A stretch of DNA of 15,039 bases. Origin: Phycisphaerales bacterium UBA854 (GTDB lineage Bacteria > Planctomycetota > Phycisphaerae > Phycisphaerales > SM1A02). Positions within the stretch are counted from its first letter, which is position 1. Each line of letters begins with the position of its first letter. Of the stretch, positions 10,354 through 15,039 are shown piece after piece. The DNA lies in NCBI GenBank assembly GCA_002295885.1, contig DBGM01000023.1, forward strand, positions 130,429-145,467. The letters are read 5' to 3'. The notes beneath the pieces were generated by a model. That model made no database searches. It was not told the origin of the DNA and saw only the letters and a program-made list of their open reading frames with translations. The translations under genes were made by a program, and so were the position numbers.

Positions 10354-11691
10354 TCAGCCCTCGAGAAGGGCCGTGGCGAGCCTCGAGGAGGCTTCCTGCA
10401 GGTGGTATCGCAGTCTTCCGGCCACGATGGTGGCGACCGCCCGTCCCGTGACGGGCCAGTCCCCGAAGGGGCAGTTCCGCCCCCGCGATCGGAATGCAGT
10501 CGGATCGATGCGCCAGCCCGCCGCCGGATCGATGATGGTGATGTCGGCGGGTCCTCCGACGGCCAGTCGGCCCAGTCCGATTCGGTCGAGTCCGACCAGC
10601 GCGGCCGGATGCACGGTCATCATCGCCAGCATGGTGGGCCAGTCGACGACGCCGTCGTCGATCAATGCCTTGCGGTACAGGGGCAGGGCGCATTCCAGAC
10701 CGACGATGCCGAACGATGCCGAGGTGAAATCGGTGGCCTTGGTCTGGGCGGGGTGGGGGGCGTGGTCGGTCGCCAGCACGGTGATGGTGCCGTCGGCGAT
10801 CCCCTCCTTGAGCCCATCGACATCCGCCGGTGTCCGCAGGGGCGGATTCATCTTGGCGAAGGTGTCGTAGCCTGCGCAGGCGGATTCGGTCAGTAGGAGA
10901 TGGTGCGGAGAGGCCTCGCCCGTGGCCGGTTGCCCCTGGGTCCGGGCGCGACGAAGCAGTTCCACGCTTCCGCCGCTGCTCACGTGCTGAGCGTGGTAGC
11001 GGGCACCGATGGTCGCGTTCAGTCCCAGGTCCCGTTCGATCATGGCTTCTTCCGCCTCGGCGGGCCAGCCGACGAGACCGAGCTTCGTGGCGAGCGGACC
11101 GGCGTTCATGACCGCTCCCCGCGTCATGGACGGAATCTGGCAGTGCTGCATGAAGCAGGTGCCCTGGGCGTGGACCGTTTCCAGCACCGACTGCATCATG
11201 GCGTCGTCCTCGATGCCGTCGCCGTCATCGGAGATGCCCACGGCGCCCGCGGAGATCAGTTCCGCGATCGGAGCCTGTTCCCGGCCGCGTCGTCCCACGG
11301 TTCCGCAGCCGATGGCGTAGACCCGGGCCAGATCGGCCGAACGGGCTGCGGCGTCGACGTACCCGATCCATTCGGGATGATCCAGGGCCGGCAGGGTGTT
11401 GGGCATGCAGGCGACGGTGGTGAAGCCGCCCGCGACGGCCGCCGCCGAGCCGGATGCGATGGTCTCCTCGTGGAGCTGCCCGCGATGGGGATCCCGGAAA
11501 TGCACATGGATGTCGAGCAGTCCGGGACTGACGATGCAGCCCTCGGCGTCGATGACGTCGCCCTCCACGGGGAGGTGTCCGTCGGTCTCGATCATGGTGA
11601 TACGACCATCGACGATCTGCAGATCGCCGGTCGCGTCCAGTCTGGAAGCAGGATCCACGATCCGGCCGCCGCGTATCAGCAGGGTGCTCAT
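10354..11691 (-). CDS. pyrC: Dihydroorotase, class I type
   Basis: Dihydroorotase closes carbamoyl-aspartate to dihydroorotate in de novo pyrimidine synthesis. The 445-residue protein has the amidohydrolase metal-binding pattern: H62 and H64 in DIHVHFRDP, D155 in GISDDGDGI, H183 in MQHCQ, H236 in YHAQHVSS and D309 in ATDHAPH. The HVHFRDP form, the D155 loop and the length fit the longer class I enzymes rather than the E. coli class II enzyme with a carbamylated lysine. GGPADITIIDP near the C-terminus is the usual amidohydrolase strand. MSTLLIRGG is a typical family start, which fixes the ATG at 11691. No Shine-Dalgarno is seen; a -10 box lies 7 bases before the ATG. No other pyr genes lie in the window. 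Allantoinase is the main alternative but less likely. Confidence 0.92.
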   Translation of the reverse strand: MSTLLIRGGRIVDPASRLDATGDLQIVDGRITMIETDGHLPVEGDVIDAEGCIVSPGLLDIHVHFRDPHRGQLHEETIASGSAAAVAGGFTTVACMPNTLPALDHPEWIGYVDAAARSADLARVYAIGCGTVGRRGREQAPIAELISAGAVGISDDGDGIEDDAMMQSVLETVHAQGTCFMQHCQIPSMTRGAVMNAGPLATKLGLVGWPAEAEEAMIERDLGLNATIGARYHAQHVSSGGSVELLRRARTQGQPATGEASPHHLLLTESACAGYDTFAKMNPPLRTPADVDGLKEGIADGTITVLATDHAPHPAQTKATDFTSASFGIVGLECALPLYRKALIDDGVVDWPTMLAMMTVHPAALVGLDRIGLGRLAVGGPADITIIDPAAGWRIDPTAFRSRGRNCPFGDWPVTGRAVATIVAGRLRYHLQEASSRLATALLEG

Positions 11692-11698
11692 GGACAGG

Positions 11699-11704
11699 AT
11701 TGTA
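11699..11704 (-). promoter_or_regulatory. Probable -10 box of pyrC, near-leaderless geometry
   Basis: TACAAT lies on the minus strand at 11704-11699 with 7 bases before the ATG at 11691, so the transcript would have at most about one leader base. No convincing -35 is seen; the place for it falls within the terminator hairpin of the upstream lipoprotein gene. There is no Shine-Dalgarno sequence. Confidence 0.45.
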
Positions 11705-11720
11705 CCGGGGACCGGAAATT

Positions 11721-11759
11721 GAAACGGGGGCCCCCGATGCGGGGGCCCCCGATTGTTTC
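11721..11759 (-). terminator. Intrinsic terminator of the cysteine-rich lipoprotein gene
   Basis: Two copies of the self-complementary 12-mer CGGGGGCCCCCG (11725-11736 and 11740-11751) are separated by 3 bases. They can pair as a 12-bp stem with a 3-base loop. They are flanked by GAAAC and GTTTC, which are also complementary. On the minus strand the stem is followed by GTTTCAATTTCC, a T-rich stretch. Each copy is also a palindrome, so alternative small hairpins are possible. Confidence 0.75.
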
Positions 11760-11783
11760 AGGGTGCGTTCCGAAGGGAACGAC

Positions 11784-12167
11784 TCAGTTCTGGCCGGAGA
11801 AGGGGCATCCGCCGGATGCCTTCTCGTCCATGGCTCCAAGGCTGGAGTTCTTGGCGGCCGGCATCATCTTCTTGCTGCTGCTCGGGCAGCAGCTGCTGGC
11901 CTTCTGGCTGCAGGACGGAGCGTCGTCGGAGACGCCGAGGCTGGGCTTGGTGTCCATCATCTTCTTGGACTTGTCACAGCTGCCACAGCAGGAGTCGGCC
12001 TTGGCGGCACTGCTGCACTGCGACTTGCAGGCGCTGGCGCACGAAGAGGCACAGGTCGGGGCATTGTCCGCAGCGCTCAGGCTGGGTGAGTTGTTGGAGC
12101 CGGAGTTGGCGCATCCTGCGATGGCCAGAACAAGGCTGATACCGAGGGTCTTGAGCATGAACTTCAT
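11784..12167 (-). CDS. Cysteine-rich repeat lipoprotein, function unknown
   Basis: This is a 127-residue predicted lipoprotein: a hydrophobic signal (1-18) ends in the lipobox IAGC with lipidated C19. The mature part is Ser/Ala/Lys-rich and has 11 more cysteines (39, 43, 47, 51, 60, 61, 64, 86, 93, 94, 121). The first four are evenly spaced as C-x3-C-x3-C-x3-C. It looks built from about three degenerate repeats: PSLSAADNAPTC (28-39) matches PSLGVSDDAPSC (75-86) and, more loosely, SSLGAMDEKASGGC (108-121), and KKMM recurs at 68-71 and 99-102. I do not recognise a family. Metal binding or a disulfide-linked surface protein are possible, without direct evidence. The ATG at 12167 has a strong GGAGG 6 bases upstream. 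It is divergent from uvrC and followed by a strong terminator, so it is probably monocistronic. Confidence 0.8.
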   Translation of the reverse strand: MKFMLKTLGISLVLAIAGCANSGSNNSPSLSAADNAPTCASSCASACKSQCSSAAKADSCCGSCDKSKKMMDTKPSLGVSDDAPSCSQKASSCCPSSSKKMMPAAKNSSLGAMDEKASGGCPFSGQN

Positions 12168-12343
12168 TGGAATCCTCCAGGATCGTATGGGCCTCGGCAT
12201 CTGTCCGGGGCGGGGTCTTGATTGAGTGAATATAGCAGTCATAGGTCCAAATGGCGACGCACTTTCGTCCAGATCGTCCATTCTGATCGATCGGAGCCTC
12301 TTTTCACCGGGTGCATGCCCCCTATGGGACCTAAAATGGACCC
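12168..12343. other. Divergent intergenic region between the lipoprotein gene and uvrC
   Basis: These 176 bases are visibly less GC-rich in part than the flanking genes. The lipoprotein Shine-Dalgarno GGAGG lies at its left end and the uvrC -10 box at its right end. On the minus strand TATATT near 12229-12234 is a possible -10 for the lipoprotein gene, which would give a leader of about 60 bases; no good -35 matches it. I see no coding potential or RNA gene. Confidence 0.5.
12325..12343 (+). promoter_or_regulatory. Probable extended -10 promoter of uvrC, leaderless geometry
   Basis: TAAAAT (12332-12337) ends 6 bases before the ATG at 12344, so transcription would start at the A of ATG. The surrounding TGGGACCTAAAATG (12325-12338) differs from the block before the FmdB-type gene at only two positions and has identical spacing to the ATG. 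No Shine-Dalgarno sequence and no good -35 are present. Confidence 0.5.
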
Positions 12344-13705
12344 ATGGGATCCGATCGCGAATCATCCCCCTATCCAGATCTGCAACAGCGGGCTCGGCAG
12401 CTGCCGGATGCGCCAGGCGTCTATCTGTTCAAGGACGAGCAGGAGCGGGTGATCTACGTGGGCAAGGCGCTGTCGCTCCGCAGCCGCGTCGGATCCTATT
12501 TCACCGCGTCGACCGATCTCGGTCCACGCAAGCAGCCCATGCTGGATCTGATCCGCGGCATCGACGTGATCGAGGCCGAAGGGGAGTGGGAGGCCCTGCT
12601 GCTGGAATCGCGTCTGATCAAGGACACCCGTCCCCGCTTCAACGTCATGCTCAAGGACGACAAGACCTATCCCTACCTTGCGGTGACCACCCGCGAGGAG
12701 TTTCCGGGGGTGTACATCACGCGGGCTCCGAGCGAGTACTCAGGGGCGAGGATCTTCGGCCCGTTCGCCTCCTCGACCGCGCTGCGCGAAGCCATGCAGC
12801 TGCTGCAGCAGGTGTTCCGCTTTCGCACGTGCCACCTCGACATCCGCAGCGAAGATCCTGCCAACCGACACTTTCGTCCGTGCATTCTCAGCGCCATCGA
12901 CCTGTGCACCGCACCGTGCGCGGACCGCATCGATGCGAAGGACTACAAGTCGGACATCAACCGCTTCCTTCGCTTTCTCAACTCCCAGCGATCCACGGTC
13001 ATCCGCGAACTGAAGTCGGAGATGCAGGCCGCATCCGAAGCCAGGGACTACGAGCGGGCCGCTTCCTTCCGTGATCAGCTGGATGCCATCGAACGGCTTT
13101 CGGAGCGGGAGACCCGTCGCCGCGGCGACGGGACCGCGTGGCAGCCGGAAGTCACCGTGTTCACCACCGATCCCGCGGCGGCGCTGCGTTCGCTGCAACG
13201 GGCCCTGGAGATCGAGACGCCCATCCGATGCATGGAGGCCATCGACATCGCGCACCTGGGGGGGCGGGACACCGTCGGGTCGAAGGTCTGCTTCATCGAT
13301 GGGCGCCCGTACAAGGAGGGCTACCGGAGATACAAGGTGCGGACCGCGGGCAACGACGACTTCCAGTCGATGCGGGAGGTCGTGTCGCGCCGGTACTCGG
13401 ACGCGGGGCAGGGACTGGAGCTCTACCCCGACGTCATCCTGCTCGACGGCGGTCGCGGGCAGCTGAATGCGGCGCTGGAGGTGTTCGAGACCCTGGAGGT
13501 GCAACCGCCCCGGGTGATCGCCCTCGCGAAGAAGGACGAGGAACTGCATCTTCCGGAACGTCCCGAGCCGCTGCGGCTCAGCCGGCACCACGCGGGACTT
13601 CGCCTGTGCCAGGCCATCCGCGACGAGGCGCACCGCTTCGCGCAGCACTACCACCACCTACTTCGTTCGAAGTCGATCGGTGGAGACGGGGCAGCGCGGT
13701 CCTGA
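12344..13705 (+). CDS. uvrC: Excinuclease ABC subunit C, short form without HhH domain
   Basis: UvrC makes both incisions around a lesion in nucleotide excision repair with UvrA and UvrB. The 453-residue protein starts with the GIY-YIG nuclease (GVYLF at 25-29, IYVGKA at 37-42, E83 in EWEALLLE). Four cysteines at 163, 180, 188 and 192 match the FRTC...C-x7-C-x3-C pattern linked to the Fe-S cluster. A UVR helical pair for UvrB contact lies near 224-258. The RNase H-like nuclease keeps D301 (AIDIAH), D338/D339, D368 (LLDGG) and H430 (EAHRF). Two parts of a typical 600-residue UvrC are missing: about 100 residues between the UVR motif and the DIAH strand, and the C-terminal tandem helix-hairpin-helix. 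The stop is followed after 5 bases by the convergent ftsH stop, leaving no room for a lost domain. Both catalytic centres look intact. Confidence 0.92.
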   Translation: MGSDRESSPYPDLQQRARQLPDAPGVYLFKDEQERVIYVGKALSLRSRVGSYFTASTDLGPRKQPMLDLIRGIDVIEAEGEWEALLLESRLIKDTRPRFNVMLKDDKTYPYLAVTTREEFPGVYITRAPSEYSGARIFGPFASSTALREAMQLLQQVFRFRTCHLDIRSEDPANRHFRPCILSAIDLCTAPCADRIDAKDYKSDINRFLRFLNSQRSTVIRELKSEMQAASEARDYERAASFRDQLDAIERLSERETRRRGDGTAWQPEVTVFTTDPAAALRSLQRALEIETPIRCMEAIDIAHLGGRDTVGSKVCFIDGRPYKEGYRRYKVRTAGNDDFQSMREVVSRRYSDAGQGLELYPDVILLDGGRGQLNAALEVFETLEVQPPRVIALAKKDEELHLPERPEPLRLSRHHAGLRLCQAIRDEAHRFAQHYHHLLRSKSIGGDGAARS

Positions 13706-13715
13706 CCGGATCAGG
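13701..13715. other. Small inverted repeat spanning the convergent uvrC and ftsH stops
   Basis: CCTGA and TCAGG with a 5-base loop place the uvrC stop (13703-13705) and the reverse-strand ftsH stop (13711-13713) symmetrically in the two arms. The stem is only 5 bp and no T-run follows, so it is at most a weak transcription end signal. Confidence 0.3.
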
Positions 13716-15039
13716 CGGGGCTGGGCAGCACGTCGCCGGTCGGCTCCTCGTCGTCGTCGGATGCATCGGCACCGGTCGGGGGCGAGGGCGTGTTGGATTC
13801 GGCGCTGAGGAGGTCCGCCACGGTCGGGCGGTCGAGCGTGCCTCCGTCGACGAGCACCTTGACCTCGTCGGACTGCAGGGTCTCGTACTTCAGCAGCGCC
13901 TCGGCGATGGCCTCGACCTTCGTCCAGTGTTCATCGATCATGCGGCGGGTCGCCTCGTAGGCCTCGTCGATCAGCCGCTTGATCTCCTCGTCGATGATCC
14001 GTGCGGTCTCGGGGGAGTAGTCCCGTTCCGCCACGTACATCTCCTGGCTGTCCTGGCCCGAGTAGCGGACGAATCCCAGCCGCTCCGACATGCCCCATTC
14101 GAGCACCATGTGGCGGGCGTAGTTGGTGGCCATCTGGATGTCCATGGAGGCTCCGGACGAGATGTCGCCGGTCTTTCGCTCCTCGGCGATCCGGCCTCCG
14201 CACAGCACCCGCATGGTGGCGGACAGGTAGCGGAGTCCGTAGCCGTAGCGGTCGCGTTCGGGAAGACTGAAGGTCGCTCCCATGGCCTGTCCCCGGGGGA
14301 TGATCGTCACCTTGTGGACGGGATCGGCCTCCTCGAGCATGGCCTGCACCAGGGTGTGTCCGGCCTCGTGGTACGCGGTCGCGACCCGTTCGCGTTCCTC
14401 GATCTTGCGGCTCTTGCGGGCGCGGCCGAAGCGGATCTTGTCCCGCGCCTCCTCGAGATCGTGGAGTTCGACGTGGTCCTGGTTTCCGAGGGTGGCGAGA
14501 ATCGCCGCCTCGTTGATCAGGGCCGCAAGATCGGCCCCGGAGAACATCGGGGTGCCGCGGGCCAACCGGTCGAGGTCGACGTCTTGGCCCATCTTTACGT
14601 TCGCCGCGTGGACCTCGAGGATCTTGCGGCGTCCGACCAGATCCGGGAGGGTCACCTGCACCTGGCGGTCGAATCGGCCCGGACGCGTCAACGCGGGGTC
14701 GAGCACGTCGGAGCGGTTCGTGGCCGCGATCACGATGACCTGATCGGACTGCTCGAAGCCGTCCATCTCCACGAGGATGGCGTTGAGGGTCTGTTCACGC
14801 TCGTCGTGGCCGCCGCTGCTGAAGCCGCCGCCGCGACGACGACCGACCGCGTCGATCTCGTCGAGGAAGATGATGCAGGGGCCGTTCTCCTTGGCCTGCT
14901 TGAAGAGGTCGCGGACCCGGCTCGCACCGACGCCGACGAACATCTCCACGAAGTCGGAGCCGGAGATGGAGAAGAAGGGCACTTCGGCCTCGCCGGCGAT
15001 CGCCTTGGCCAGCAGCGTCTTGCCGCAGCCGGGAGGGCC
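13711..15039 (-). CDS. ftsH: ATP-dependent zinc metalloprotease FtsH, 5' part beyond the window
   Basis: FtsH is a membrane-anchored hexameric AAA+ protease that degrades unneeded or damaged membrane and cytosolic proteins. The visible 442 residues start with Walker A GPPGCGKT (1-8), so the gene continues past the right edge; the N-terminal membrane anchor and periplasmic domain are not in view. A GTG at 14982 is internal and not a start, since Walker A lies before it. Walker B is IIFLDEID, and the second region of homology is ATNRSDVLDPALTRPGRFDR. The zinc site is HEAGH (224-228) with D300 in ASMDIQMAT as the third ligand. The protein ends in a Pro/Asp/Glu-rich tail (TGADASDDDEEPTG), probably disordered. 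The 3' end converges on uvrC with a 5-base gap. Confidence 0.97.
   Translation of the reverse strand, partial: GPPGCGKTLLAKAIAGEAEVPFFSISGSDFVEMFVGVGASRVRDLFKQAKENGPCIIFLDEIDAVGRRRGGGFSSGGHDEREQTLNAILVEMDGFEQSDQVIVIAATNRSDVLDPALTRPGRFDRQVQVTLPDLVGRRKILEVHAANVKMGQDVDLDRLARGTPMFSGADLAALINEAAILATLGNQDHVELHDLEEARDKIRFGRARKSRKIEERERVATAYHEAGHTLVQAMLEEADPVHKVTIIPRGQAMGATFSLPERDRYGYGLRYLSATMRVLCGGRIAEERKTGDISSGASMDIQMATNYARHMVLEWGMSERLGFVRYSGQDSQEMYVAERDYSPETARIIDEEIKRLIDEAYEATRRMIDEHWTKVEAIAEALLKYETLQSDEVKVLVDGGTLDRPTVADLLSAESNTPSPPTGADASDDDEEPTGDVLPSPA

Noticed and set aside
10900..12225. A 441-codon plus-strand frame across pyrC and the lipoprotein gene
   Set aside because: It runs antisense to two well-supported genes and across a terminator and a promoter; the translation resembles no protein.
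14980..14982. GTG as the start of ftsH
   Set aside because: The Walker A motif GPPGCGKT is encoded in frame upstream, up to the right edge of the window.

Overview
The window is a gene-dense, high-GC stretch of bacterial chromosome with mostly housekeeping genes. Eleven protein genes plus short control regions fill almost all of it, and the longest gene-free gap is about 205 bases. I saw no insertion sequence, prophage gene, CRISPR array, tRNA or rRNA. The combination suggests a Planctomycetota member, probably Phycisphaerae: an oversized SecA with inserts, a shortened UvrC, a cysteine-free FmdB-type protein and orphan membrane and lipoproteins. This assignment rests on remembered family features and is moderately confident.

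Left part (1-5399): the 3' part of secA runs rightward off the left edge. It converges with, and overlaps by 11 bases, a leftward pair: a DUF4442-type hot-dog protein followed by an orphan polytopic membrane protein.

Middle part (5530-8387): a rightward cluster holds a TIM-barrel sugar isomerase/epimerase-type protein, a gamma-glutamyltransferase joined to it by an ATGA overlap, and a small FmdB-type protein. A strong hairpin then separates this cluster from the leftward genes that follow.

Right part (8460-15039): reading leftward, rpsB and tsf form the classic S2/EF-Ts operon with a recognisable promoter and a structured leader. pyrC (dihydroorotase) and a cysteine-rich repeat lipoprotein lie upstream on the same strand, separated by a terminator. 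uvrC is divergent from the lipoprotein and lacks two regions of a normal UvrC. It converges on ftsH, whose 5' part leaves the window at the Walker A motif.

The genes cover protein export (SecA), membrane proteolysis (FtsH), translation (S2, EF-Ts), pyrimidine synthesis (PyrC) and excision repair (UvrC). No defence or mobile system is evident. The most unusual signals are five degenerate repeats expanding the SecA helical-wing region; a shared extended -10 motif placed exactly 6 bases before the ATG of fmdB and uvrC (7 in a looser form at pyrC), suggesting leaderless mRNAs; the minimal UvrC; the cysteine-rich lipoprotein; and the FmdB homologue without its zinc ligands.
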